A program made the position numbers and the translations under genes. The notes under the pieces are model-generated. The model had not been told where the DNA came from. It ran no database searches and saw only the letters and a program-made list of their open reading frames with translations. This document shows positions 54,598 to 63,204 of a DNA stretch of 64,000 nt, in pieces (position 1 is the first letter of the stretch; each line of letters begins with the position of its first letter). The stretch spans positions 310,001 to 374,000 of the forward strand of contig JBDWGH010000004.1 of NCBI GenBank assembly GCA_039975855.1, given 5' to 3'. The stretch comes from Litorimonas sp039975855. Its GTDB lineage: Bacteria > Pseudomonadota > Alphaproteobacteria > Caulobacterales > Maricaulaceae.

Positions 54598-55164
54598 ATG
54601 ACAAAAGCACCTTTTCGCCGGATTGTAACCGGCCACAACGCTGACGGGCTGGCCGTTATCCTTGAGGATAGCCCACCGCCTCGCGTTCAGCGCATTGGGG
54701 GCGAAACTGGCCCGATGTTCTATGAAGTTTGGAATACCACAGCGACGCCCGCGCCAATTGATCCCGCCAGCGGCGAGCCGCACGAGGAGGGTATCAAACT
54801 CGCCCCGCCTACAAACGGCACCCGCATTCGCGTTCTGGATATTCCACCTGACGATGCCGGATTTGATGATTTGACACCGGAAGAACGCATCGCGCATTTT
54901 GCGGAAATTGGAGCTGGGGACGCGGTCGCAGACGGCGGCAAAAGCCAGCGCCATGCTCATATGCACAAAACCGAAACTGTCGATTATGGCATTGTCCTCG
55001 ACGGAGAAATTGTCCTCATTATGGACGAAGGCGAAACCCTGTGTAAGACAGGCGACATCATTATCCAACGTGGCACCAATCATGGCTGGGCAAACCGATC
55101 AGACCGGGATTGCCGTATCGCGTTCATCCTGATTGATGGCCAATATAGTCCTGAGTTAGCGTAA
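54598..55164 (+). CDS. cupin domain protein
   Basis: A 188-residue single-domain cupin. Motif 1 HAHMHKTETVDYGIVLDGE and motif 2 GDIIIQRGTNHGW contain the His, His, Glu and His metal ligands. The N-terminal 100 residues are family-specific and not recognised. Operon neighbours are aromatic-degradation enzymes, so it may be an isomerase, a decarboxylase or a dioxygenase on a ring-opened intermediate. Start ATG at 54598 follows AAGGGGA. Confidence 0.8.
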   Translation: MTKAPFRRIVTGHNADGLAVILEDSPPPRVQRIGGETGPMFYEVWNTTATPAPIDPASGEPHEEGIKLAPPTNGTRIRVLDIPPDDAGFDDLTPEERIAHFAEIGAGDAVADGGKSQRHAHMHKTETVDYGIVLDGEIVLIMDEGETLCKTGDIIIQRGTNHGWANRSDRDCRIAFILIDGQYSPELA

Positions 55165-55181
55165 GCTGGAGCCGTCCGTAA

Positions 55182-56165
55182 ATGAAACTCGCAACTTTGA
55201 AATCTGACAGCCCTGACGGCACTTTAGTTATTGTCTCGCGTGATAATAAACACTGCGTCAGCGCATCTCATATCGCTCCCAACATGATGACGGCTATCGA
55301 GAACTGGAATACAGTTGAAGGTCAACTTAAAGAGCTTGCGAATGACTTTTACCTTGGAAAAACTGACGGGGTTTCATCGTTCGACCCATTGGGTGCGCGA
55401 GCCCCTCTCCCTCGTTCATGGCAATGGCTAGACGGCTCCGCTTTTCCGCAACACGGGCATTTGATGCAGAAGGCCTATAACCTCCCGCCAATCCCTGGCG
55501 GGAAACCGCTTATGTATCAGGGCGTCTCGGATCGCTTCTTCGGACCGGGCGACGACATCCCTTTTCCCTCTGAAGATGGAGGAATAGATTTTGAGGGAGA
55601 GTTTGGCGTGATTGTCGATCATGTCCCAATGGGTACAACGCCCAAGGATGCGATGGCGCATATCAAACTCATTGTTCAGCTAAATGATTGGAGCCTCCGA
55701 AATATCGCAGTCGCCGAAATGAAAACGGGCTTTGGTTGGGTACAAGGGAAACCCGCTTGTAGCATGGCAGCAGTCGCACTTACTCCCGACGAGCTTGGCG
55801 ACGATTGGCAAGACGGTCAAATTCATTTGCCATTGCGAGTAGATTTAAATGGTGAGCGTTTCGGAGAGGCGATTGGGAATGAGATGGAATATGGTTTCCA
55901 TGAACTAGTGGCACATGCCGCTGCAACACGGGACTTAGTTGCGGGCACGATCATAGGCTCCGGTACTGTATCAAACAAAGATCATGCGACCGTTGGATCT
56001 TCATGCATATCGGAACGGCGTGCAATCGACATGATTCATTTCGGCGAAATCAAAACGCCCTTCATGTCGTTCGGAGATCGCGTCAGGATGGAAACCGTTG
56101 GTCAGAACGGCGAACCGTTATTCGGTCCGATAGACCAAGAAGCCACAAGCAATAAAAGGGTATAA
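55182..56165 (+). CDS. fumarylacetoacetate hydrolase family protein (1)
   Basis: A 327-residue FAH-fold enzyme with an N-terminal domain of the FAA_hydrolase_N sort. Metal ligands are in DFEGEFGVIVD (two Glu) and LIVQLNDWSLR (Asp); GSGTVSNKDH is also typical of fumarylacetoacetases. It hydrolyses a C-C bond of a diketo acid. Homogentisate-type or gentisate-type products are both possible, and a GST that could be the maleyl isomerase is two genes downstream. It begins 17 bp after the cupin. Confidence 0.86.
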   Translation: MKLATLKSDSPDGTLVIVSRDNKHCVSASHIAPNMMTAIENWNTVEGQLKELANDFYLGKTDGVSSFDPLGARAPLPRSWQWLDGSAFPQHGHLMQKAYNLPPIPGGKPLMYQGVSDRFFGPGDDIPFPSEDGGIDFEGEFGVIVDHVPMGTTPKDAMAHIKLIVQLNDWSLRNIAVAEMKTGFGWVQGKPACSMAAVALTPDELGDDWQDGQIHLPLRVDLNGERFGEAIGNEMEYGFHELVAHAAATRDLVAGTIIGSGTVSNKDHATVGSSCISERRAIDMIHFGEIKTPFMSFGDRVRMETVGQNGEPLFGPIDQEATSNKRV

Positions 56166-56168
56166 CCC

Positions 56169-57317
56169 ATGAGCAAAAATGAAGCCTCTTTTCAGGGCTC
56201 TGAGAAACCTTGGAAAGTTCTTATCATTGGGGCTGGCATTGGCGGCCTATCCGCTGGCATCGCTCTGCGTCAAAAAGGCTATTACGTTGAGATGATTGAA
56301 AAGGACCCCGAGTGGACAGTTTACGGGGTCGGCATCATTCAACAGAACAATGTCATTCGAGCGATGTATGAGCTGGGCGTGATCGATGACTACATCGATG
56401 CAGGCTACGGCTTCGACCACGTCAAAATTTTCGCGCCGAATGGCGACCAAGTCGCAACCATCGACATTGAGCCGCTTGTAGAAGGCTATCCCGCAAATGC
56501 CGGTATCGCCCGTCCCGCACTTCAAAAAGTCCTCGCTGAAAACGCTGAAAAGCAAGGCGCAAAAATTCGTTTGGGCCTGACGGCGGACACCATAAAAAGT
56601 CATGACGATTGTGTAGATGTGATTTTTAGTGACGGCTCCAAAGGGCGCTATGACTTAGTGGTTGGCGCAGATGGCATTTACTCCCAGACGCGAAAGACAC
56701 TTTTCCCAGACGCTGCGAGAGCCGAATTCACCGGGCAAGCGGTTTGGCGATATAACTTTGACCGTCCCGAAGGGATGGAAGGGTTACATGCTTACAATGG
56801 GCGTGTCGGCGTTGGCCTTGTGCCGATGTCGGAAGAGAAAATATATATGTATGTGACCACGCCAGAGCCGGGAAACCCGCGCTTCGAAAAAGCGGTTCTT
56901 GCAGAAGAAATGAGAAAGCGGCTCGGCATGGCTTGTCCCACCCTTCATCATTTCATGGAAGACATTACAGATAATGACGGCGTGGTTTATCGTCCGCTAG
57001 AATGGGTGATGCTTGAGGGGGATTGGCATAAAGGGCGTGTAGCTCTGTTAGGCGACGCCGTTCACTCGACCACCCCTCACCTTGGACAAGGGGCTGGCCT
57101 GGCGATTGAGGACGCTCTTGTCTTGGCAGACGAACTTACGAAAGCCGCTACACCTATCGAAGCCTTTAAAAACTATCGCGACCGCAGGTTTGAGCGATGT
57201 GACTATATCGTCAAAAGCAGCCTAGCCATTTGCCTCGGCCAACTTGGTAAAGGGCCTCTGGTAGATAATGGCAAAGCAACAGCGGACAGTATCGCTGTGG
57301 TATCAAAGCCGATTTGA
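56169..57317 (+). CDS. FAD-dependent aromatic monooxygenase
   Basis: A group A flavin hydroxylase (382 residues) resembling salicylate/3-hydroxybenzoate 6-hydroxylase. FAD-binding VLIIGAGIGGLSAGIALRQ, DG motif VVGADGIYSQTR, and GDAVHSTTPHLGQGAGLAIE are all in place. It should introduce a hydroxyl ortho or para to an existing one, making the dihydroxyl substrate of an extradiol dioxygenase of this block. It follows the FAH gene by 3 bp. The exact substrate cannot be read from sequence. Confidence 0.88.
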   Translation: MSKNEASFQGSEKPWKVLIIGAGIGGLSAGIALRQKGYYVEMIEKDPEWTVYGVGIIQQNNVIRAMYELGVIDDYIDAGYGFDHVKIFAPNGDQVATIDIEPLVEGYPANAGIARPALQKVLAENAEKQGAKIRLGLTADTIKSHDDCVDVIFSDGSKGRYDLVVGADGIYSQTRKTLFPDAARAEFTGQAVWRYNFDRPEGMEGLHAYNGRVGVGLVPMSEEKIYMYVTTPEPGNPRFEKAVLAEEMRKRLGMACPTLHHFMEDITDNDGVVYRPLEWVMLEGDWHKGRVALLGDAVHSTTPHLGQGAGLAIEDALVLADELTKAATPIEAFKNYRDRRFERCDYIVKSSLAICLGQLGKGPLVDNGKATADSIAVVSKPI

Positions 57318-57357
57318 AGGCTGATTTCATCAGCAACCTAACGGACTGAGGGAGTTT

Positions 57358-58266
57358 ATGCGCATCATAGTCACTGGTGCTGGGGGTTTCGTTGGTCGGC
57401 ATGTCTTAAAAGAGCTCATCGAGCATGATGTCGTCGCAATCGATTTAAACTTAAAACACACTCCAGACACACCCAACATCACCAAGGTCGAAGGTGACTT
57501 GCGGGATTTGGATGTTCTCCTGAAAGCTTTTCAAAATGGTTGTGACGCCGTCATCCATCTTGCTACCGTCCCGGGCGGGACTGCTGAGATAGATTCAACC
57601 CTTGCAAAATCCGTAAACGTCGATGCCACTATGGCTCTCACAGATATTGCTGCGAGGACCGGGGAATGCCCTCATTTCGTCTTCGCGAGCTCTATCGCTG
57701 TATTTGGACGCCTTCCCTCAACTCCGGTTATCGACGACGCGCCAACACACCCAACCATGCTTTACGGCTCTCACAAATTAATGATGGAGAGCTGGATAGC
57801 CACCCAAACGCGGCGCGGCGAAATTCAAGGCATATCACTGCGTTTACCCGGGATTATTGCCAGGCCTAAGTCTCCATCGGGCCTGAAGTCAGCTTTTCTG
57901 AGCGACCTCTTCCACGTGCTCCGTGAGGGCAAAGACTTCACCATACCTGTCTCAAGAGATGCAACCACTTGGCTTTGTTCGGTCAAAACAGCCGCTGAAA
58001 ATATAGCTTTTGCCGCTACAGGGATGGTCAAAAGCAATTTAGAGAACGGGCCAGTATTAATGCCGTGCCAGTGTGTAAACGTGCAGGAACTCGAACAAGA
58101 AATTAGGCGACAATTGGGCTCGTCACCATCGGAAGTTCGGTATTCCATGGATAAAGAACTGCAGTCGATCTTTGGGGAACATCCTGAAGTTCGAACTCTG
58201 AAAGCGCAGAGTATGGGCTTTGAAGCGGACTCAAGTCTCAAAGACCTCGTCAAAGCGGGGCTATAA
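57358..58266 (+). CDS. NAD-dependent epimerase/dehydratase (extended SDR)
   Basis: A 302-residue extended SDR. The Rossmann motif is TGAGGFVGRHVLKEL, the active site VFASSIAVFG with YGSHKLM (YxxxK). The C-terminal part resembles the DenD (D-erythronate dehydrogenase) group, but this is uncertain. The start is 40 bp after the monooxygenase, following TGAGGGAG. Dehydrogenation of an alcohol side chain of an aromatic would fit the context; no direct evidence. Confidence 0.8.
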   Translation: MRIIVTGAGGFVGRHVLKELIEHDVVAIDLNLKHTPDTPNITKVEGDLRDLDVLLKAFQNGCDAVIHLATVPGGTAEIDSTLAKSVNVDATMALTDIAARTGECPHFVFASSIAVFGRLPSTPVIDDAPTHPTMLYGSHKLMMESWIATQTRRGEIQGISLRLPGIIARPKSPSGLKSAFLSDLFHVLREGKDFTIPVSRDATTWLCSVKTAAENIAFAATGMVKSNLENGPVLMPCQCVNVQELEQEIRRQLGSSPSEVRYSMDKELQSIFGEHPEVRTLKAQSMGFEADSSLKDLVKAGL

Positions 58267-58404
58267 AATTATGCCACCACCAATACATATAATTTTTGAA
58301 TACAAATACATCTAAATAATCGATTTTTATTATTATAAAATCTATAGCATTACGTTGCGAGTGGAGTTTTTCGGACCGTCATCTGACATCAAAAAGACCT
58401 CGCT

Positions 58405-59040
58405 ATGGAGACAAGATTGACCGACCTAAAACTCTTTCATTATCCGAGGGCTTGCTCTCGCGTGACTATGGTCGCGCTTGAAACAATTGGTGCGCCATAT
58501 GAAGATCAAGTTATTAACTTGATGGCGGGAGACCATTATAAACCCGCCTATAAGAACACAAATCCACGTGGGAAAATCCCAGCCCTGTTGATAGACGGAA
58601 CCCTTCTCACCGAAAATGTCGCGATACTAACATGGCTTAATGAAACTTATCCGGAGGCTGGATTGCTACCGCGCGTCAACAGCTCATTAGCGAAAGCCAA
58701 GCAGCTCTCTGACCTCGTGTGGATTTCATCAGTATGGCATCCAACTGTTCGAGCAAACAAGATGCCAAGCCGTTGGACTATGGGGGATGTTGAGCCTGTT
58801 AGAGAACGCGGTAAGGACCTTATGAAGCCGCTGATGGAACATCTCGAATCTCGGCTGGCTACATCCAAGTGGTATTATGGTGAGGCTTGGTCAATCGTCG
58901 ATACTTACCTATATTGGTGTTACACAACAGCCGAAGAAGGCCAGTTTTCCTTAGATGGCTTTGACCATATTGCTCGTCATCGCCGTGCTCAAGAACAAAT
59001 GCCCGCGTTCCGAGCTGCGATTGCTCGCGAACAGAAATAA
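58405..59040 (+). CDS. glutathione S-transferase
   Basis: A 211-residue GST. The thioredoxin-like domain LKLFHYPRACSRVTMVALE carries a Cys-Ser catalytic region, NPRGKIPALLID and LTENVAILTWL form the glutathione site. The helical domain is ordinary. A maleylpyruvate/maleylacetoacetate isomerase role, or a lignin beta-etherase/LigG-like lyase role, would each suit the neighbours; I cannot choose. GGAG at 58407 with TTG at 58417 could be the true start, which would remove four residues. The AT-rich gap from 58267 probably holds a promoter. Confidence 0.85.
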   Translation: METRLTDLKLFHYPRACSRVTMVALETIGAPYEDQVINLMAGDHYKPAYKNTNPRGKIPALLIDGTLLTENVAILTWLNETYPEAGLLPRVNSSLAKAKQLSDLVWISSVWHPTVRANKMPSRWTMGDVEPVRERGKDLMKPLMEHLESRLATSKWYYGEAWSIVDTYLYWCYTTAEEGQFSLDGFDHIARHRRAQEQMPAFRAAIAREQK

Positions 59041-59064
59041 TTCGAAAGAAATAGGAGACTCATT

Positions 59065-59994
59065 ATGGCCCTTAAATCTCTACATCATGTTGCATTCACT
59101 CTGCCTGACCTCGACAAAACACAGAAATTTGCCGAGGATTTTGGTCTGAAAACCGTGCAAAAAACCGACGACCATCTGGTTATGAAAACGGGTGGCGGGG
59201 ATGCTTGGTGCTATAGGATTGAACGCGGAGAACGCGGCTTTCTAGGCCTTGGATTTTTGGTCGAAAATGAAAGCGACTTAGAGGACGCCGTTAGAGATCA
59301 CGGCGCGACGCCCATTCGCAAACTCGACACACCCGGCGGTGGGTCAGCCGTTACTCTGACCAGCCCTGAAGGCATGAAAGTAGACCTTGTGCACGGGATT
59401 AAGGGCGAAACACCCGTAGACCCTCATCCAGAACTTCGCCTGAACACGCCTGCCAAGCGGACACGGTTTGCAGAGCCACAGGAAACCCGCCCGCTGGGTC
59501 CAGCATCGCTCTATCGTCTTGGGCATCTCGGGTTATATGTGAATGATTACAAGAAGAACGCAGAGTGGTTCGTCAATACGCTTGGCATGATTGTGACTGA
59601 CTCCATGCACATTCCCGGAATGCCTCAGAAAACAGTCGTTGGCTTTTTACGCGTCGACCGCGGCGAAGATTATGTGGATCACCACTCTGTCTTCCTTGCC
59701 GAAGACGAGCGTTCGGATTTGCACCACATTTCTTTTGAAGCGCAGGATTATGAAGCGCAGTTCCGCGCTCATCGCTATCTTGGCTCGCAAGGACATGAAC
59801 TTAATTGGGGCGTGGGACGTCATCCCTTGGGCTGTCACGTTTTCGATGTTTGGTTTGACCCGGACCGCTATCGCTTTGAAACGTTCACAGACACAGATCT
59901 CGTCAATAATGAGCACGTCCATGGGCACCACGATATCTCTAAACATGAAATGGATTGCTGGAGCGATGAACCTGCTGGAAAATATTTCGCGTAA
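59065..59994 (+). CDS. extradiol ring-cleavage dioxygenase, VOC family (2)
   Basis: A second type I extradiol dioxygenase, 309 residues and clearly distinct from the first. Iron ligands in the C-terminal domain are His 154 (LGHLGLYV), His 221 (HHISFE) and Glu 272 (YRFETFTD); the N-terminal domain starts LKSLHHVAFTLPDLDK. The last 40 residues have a His-rich tail, HVHGHHD. It is 24 bp after the GST and is followed by another FAH hydrolase, forming its own dioxygenase-hydrolase pair. Confidence 0.88.
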   Translation: MALKSLHHVAFTLPDLDKTQKFAEDFGLKTVQKTDDHLVMKTGGGDAWCYRIERGERGFLGLGFLVENESDLEDAVRDHGATPIRKLDTPGGGSAVTLTSPEGMKVDLVHGIKGETPVDPHPELRLNTPAKRTRFAEPQETRPLGPASLYRLGHLGLYVNDYKKNAEWFVNTLGMIVTDSMHIPGMPQKTVVGFLRVDRGEDYVDHHSVFLAEDERSDLHHISFEAQDYEAQFRAHRYLGSQGHELNWGVGRHPLGCHVFDVWFDPDRYRFETFTDTDLVNNEHVHGHHDISKHEMDCWSDEPAGKYFA

Positions 59995-60033
59995 GCAACT
60001 TGCACCGCCAAGACCTCATTTAAGGAATTTCAA

Positions 60034-61056
60034 ATGACAAAATTTAATGAAGCGACTGGGCTTGCCGAAGGTAGCTTTGGCATCGGGACATATAAATCCA
60101 AAGATGGAAAGAAGTTTCCCGGCCTTGTTTTGCCAGATGGAACAGTTTTCGACCTGTCTGACACCTATCACGATACGCAAGAAATCTTTGCCGATTGGGA
60201 TCGGGCCGTCGACGGCTTGAACGATTTGGCCGTTAAGCGAGGACGGCCTGAGCTGCGATTTGAGGATCTTCACGCCCTACCCGTTGTCGAACATCCCAAT
60301 ATGCTCTGCGCAGGGTCTAACTATTGCGCGCATGTCGCAGAAATGATGACGCACAACAAGTTCAATCAAGATCAGCGTGAACCCGGCGAAAGCGACGAGT
60401 CATTTTATGCTCGCAACTTAGCCATTGTTGAGAAACGGAAAACTGAAGGCATGCCCTTCATCTGGACCGGTCTGCATTCGTCACTGTGTGGCGCGAATGA
60501 TGATATTATCCTGCCATTAATTGGAGAACATCCTGATTGGGAGCTCGAATTTGGCGTCATAACAAAAAATACAGGCCGCTATTTCAAACCTGAGGAGGCT
60601 GACGACGTTATTGCCGCGTACGTCATGTGTAACGACATCGGCACTGTCGATGAATTCCGCCGCTCAGACGTCCGCTTCATGTTTGATTGGATCAGCAAGC
60701 ATCAGCCAAATTTCAAAGCTCTTGGTCCGTTCGCCGTTCCAAAGGAGTTTGTGGACCGCAGCAAAGTCCAAATTCAGTTAAAACTGAATGGAGATATGAT
60801 GCAGGATTGGCCAATTTCTGACATGATTTTCACGCCGGAGCAGATCCTTTCATATTGTTCTGAACGCCTAAGATTAGTTCCCGGCGATCTTTTGATTACT
60901 GGTTCACCTCCTGGCAATGGCGCTTTCCATGGTAATCGTTGGATGCGTCCGGGCGATGTCGTCGAAAGCGAAATTACCTATCTTGGACGTCAACGAAATA
61001 ACGTTGTGGCCGAAGAGACAAACGGAAAATCTCTCACATATGGTCCGTTCGTTTAG
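60034..61056 (+). CDS. fumarylacetoacetate hydrolase family protein (2)
   Basis: A 340-residue FAH-fold enzyme. LCAGSNYCAHVAEM opens the catalytic core, metal ligands are in DWELEFGVI (Glu residues) and CNDIGTVDE (Asp), and LITGSPPGNGAFHGNRW is the conserved loop of 2-keto-4-pentenoate hydratase/2-oxohepta-diene-dioate isomerase-like members. Placed directly after extradiol dioxygenase 2, it should act on its ring-opened product as hydrolase, hydratase or decarboxylase. Confidence 0.86.
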   Translation: MTKFNEATGLAEGSFGIGTYKSKDGKKFPGLVLPDGTVFDLSDTYHDTQEIFADWDRAVDGLNDLAVKRGRPELRFEDLHALPVVEHPNMLCAGSNYCAHVAEMMTHNKFNQDQREPGESDESFYARNLAIVEKRKTEGMPFIWTGLHSSLCGANDDIILPLIGEHPDWELEFGVITKNTGRYFKPEEADDVIAAYVMCNDIGTVDEFRRSDVRFMFDWISKHQPNFKALGPFAVPKEFVDRSKVQIQLKLNGDMMQDWPISDMIFTPEQILSYCSERLRLVPGDLLITGSPPGNGAFHGNRWMRPGDVVESEITYLGRQRNNVVAEETNGKSLTYGPFV

Positions 61057-61099
61057 AACTCGGGCACAAAAGACTATTTAAATAAGACTGAGGAATACC

Positions 61100-62209
61100 A
61101 TGAAAACACGCGCCGCTGTTGCTTTTGAAGCCAAGAAACCTCTAGAAATTGTTGAGTTAGATCTGGAAGGCCCGCAGGCTGGAGAAGTTCTCGTCGAAAT
61201 CATGGCGACAGGAATTTGCCATACAGATGCCTACACGCTTGATGGATTTGACAGTGAAGGTCTGTTTCCATCAGTCCTCGGTCATGAAGGTGCCGGGATT
61301 GTCCGCGAAGTCGGCGCAGGGGTTACGTCTGTAACGCCCGGTGACCACGTTATCCCGCTCTACACGCCAGAGTGCCGCCAATGTAAATCCTGCCTGTCTG
61401 GTAAAACAAATCTCTGCACTGCCATCCGGGCGACGCAAGGTAAGGGGCTGATGCCGGATGGGACTTCGCGTTTTAGCTATAAAGGCCAGACTATTTACCA
61501 TTACATGGGATGTTCCACCTTTTCTAACTTTACGGTTCTGCCCGAGATTGCTGTTGCAAAAATCCGCGAAGATGCTCCGTTTGAAACGTCATGCTATATT
61601 GGTTGTGGCGTCACGACAGGCGTGGGAGCCGTTACCAATACAGCGAAAGTCGAAGCCGGCGATAATGTTGTCGTTTTTGGCCTAGGCGGCATTGGGTTAA
61701 ATGTTCTGCAGGCCGCCCGCATGGTTGGCGCAAATAAGATTATCGGCGTGGACATTAATGGCGACAAAGAAGAGTGGGGCCGAAAATTCGGCATGACGGA
61801 CTTCGTCAATCCAAACGATCTAAATGGCGATGTCGTCGGGGAACTTGTTAAACTCACCGACGGCGGCGCTGATTTCACATTCGACTGCACAGGCAACACA
61901 ATCGTTATGCGCCAGGCGCTTGAGGCCTGCCATCGCGGCTGGGGCGTTTCTGTGGTCATCGGCGTGGCCGAAGCGGGTAAAGAAATCAGCACACGTCCCT
62001 TTCAACTTGTCACCGGACGGGTCTGGAAAGGCACGGCCTTTGGCGGCGCAAAAGGTCGTACAGACGTTCCCAAAATTGTGGATTGGTACATGAACGGCAA
62101 AATCGAAATCGATTCAATGATTACTCACAAATTGAAACTTGAAGACATCAACAAAGGATTTGATTTGATGCACGAAGGAAAATCCATCCGTAGTGTCGTT
62201 GTATTCTAA
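61100..62209 (+). CDS. frmA: S-(hydroxymethyl)glutathione dehydrogenase (class III ADH)
   Basis: The glutathione-dependent formaldehyde dehydrogenase. It oxidises S-hydroxymethylglutathione to S-formylglutathione with NAD+. Catalytic zinc ligands are in ATGICHTDAYTLDG and GHEGAGIV, and structural zinc ligands in CRQCKSCLSGKTNLC; the cofactor motif is VFGLGGIGLNVLQAAR. At 369 residues it is the standard class III length. With the next gene it turns formaldehyde from O-demethylation into formate. Confidence 0.96.
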   Translation: MKTRAAVAFEAKKPLEIVELDLEGPQAGEVLVEIMATGICHTDAYTLDGFDSEGLFPSVLGHEGAGIVREVGAGVTSVTPGDHVIPLYTPECRQCKSCLSGKTNLCTAIRATQGKGLMPDGTSRFSYKGQTIYHYMGCSTFSNFTVLPEIAVAKIREDAPFETSCYIGCGVTTGVGAVTNTAKVEAGDNVVVFGLGGIGLNVLQAARMVGANKIIGVDINGDKEEWGRKFGMTDFVNPNDLNGDVVGELVKLTDGGADFTFDCTGNTIVMRQALEACHRGWGVSVVIGVAEAGKEISTRPFQLVTGRVWKGTAFGGAKGRTDVPKIVDWYMNGKIEIDSMITHKLKLEDINKGFDLMHEGKSIRSVVVF

Positions 62210-62247
62210 GCCGCGAGTATTTCCCCTAGTGACATATTAGAGTTATC

Positions 62248-63081
62248 ATGACCCTGAATACTATTTCCGAACAAACGGCCTTTGGCGGAACGCAAGGCGT
62301 TTATAGCCATGCCTCGGCGTCAACACATACAGAGATGACGTTTTCAGTCTTCATGCCAGAGGGCGAAGGTCCATTTCCGGTTCTATGGTATCTTTCAGGT
62401 CTGACATGCACCCATGCGAATGTTACTGAGAAGGGTGAATACCGAGCAGCCTGCGCGCAACATGGTATAATATTTATTGCGCCTGACACGTCCCCGCGCG
62501 GTGAAAATGTCCCGAATGATGACGGTTATGATATGGGGCAAGGAGCAGGTTTTTATGTCAATGCCAATGAAGCCCCTTGGGCAAAACACTTCCATATGCG
62601 CGGTTACATAGAAGCAGAATTACCAGCCATCATCGCCGCGGAGTTTCCAAAGGCAGATATGTCTCGCCAAGGGATTACAGGTCATAGCATGGGTGGACAC
62701 GGCGCCCTGACCATTGGCTTGCGGAACCCTGAGACGTTTAAATCCATTTCCGCATTTTCACCTATTGTCGCGCCCATGCAGTGTCCATGGGGAGAGAAAG
62801 CCTTTAGTAGTTACTTGGGCTCCGACAAACGCGCGTGGGAGGAATATGATGCGTGCTCTCTGGTGCAAAGTGGTGCACGCGCAGATCATATCCTAATTGA
62901 TCAAGGGCTCGCGGATAACTTCCTCGAGGAGCAACTTAAAACCCATCTGTTCGAGCAGACCTGCAAAGCAGCAGGACAAAATGTGACCATCCGTATGCAA
63001 GACGGTTATGACCACAGTTATTATTTCATCTCGACATTTCTTGGAGAACACATTGCATGGCACGCAGACCATTTGAAATGA
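62248..63081 (+). CDS. fghA: S-formylglutathione hydrolase
   Basis: The esterase D-type hydrolase that cleaves S-formylglutathione to formate and glutathione. The nucleophile is in ITGHSMGGHGAL; LWYLSGLTCTHANVTEKG, the DTSPRGENVPNDDGYDMG signature and DGYDHSYYF (catalytic His) confirm it. Length 277 is normal. It lies 38 bp after frmA and before the Rieske gene, so the set is one formaldehyde-detoxification unit. Confidence 0.96.
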   Translation: MTLNTISEQTAFGGTQGVYSHASASTHTEMTFSVFMPEGEGPFPVLWYLSGLTCTHANVTEKGEYRAACAQHGIIFIAPDTSPRGENVPNDDGYDMGQGAGFYVNANEAPWAKHFHMRGYIEAELPAIIAAEFPKADMSRQGITGHSMGGHGALTIGLRNPETFKSISAFSPIVAPMQCPWGEKAFSSYLGSDKRAWEEYDACSLVQSGARADHILIDQGLADNFLEEQLKTHLFEQTCKAAGQNVTIRMQDGYDHSYYFISTFLGEHIAWHADHLK

Positions 63082-63115
63082 ACTTAGTCTAGATACATAA
63101 ATTTGTAGAACTTAT

Positions 63116-63126
63116 GCGCATGCATC
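63116..63126. promoter_or_regulatory. copy of the 11-bp element from the TonB/lysR region
   Basis: GCGCATGCATC, the exact reverse complement of 51363-51373, in the 123-bp gap before the Rieske gene and about 80 bp upstream of its start. Confidence 0.4.
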
Positions 63127-63204
63127 AAGTCAATCAATTTTACGAATGATCAAAAATTGCGATATAACGGGCGACTAGTTCGTCCCATTCGAGAGGCACA
63201 AAAT

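Noticed and set aside
53918..55083. Two long minus-strand frames (193 and 183 codons) across the hydrolase and cupin genes
   Set aside because: They are antisense to genes with clear motifs, have no family signature, and lack start signals.
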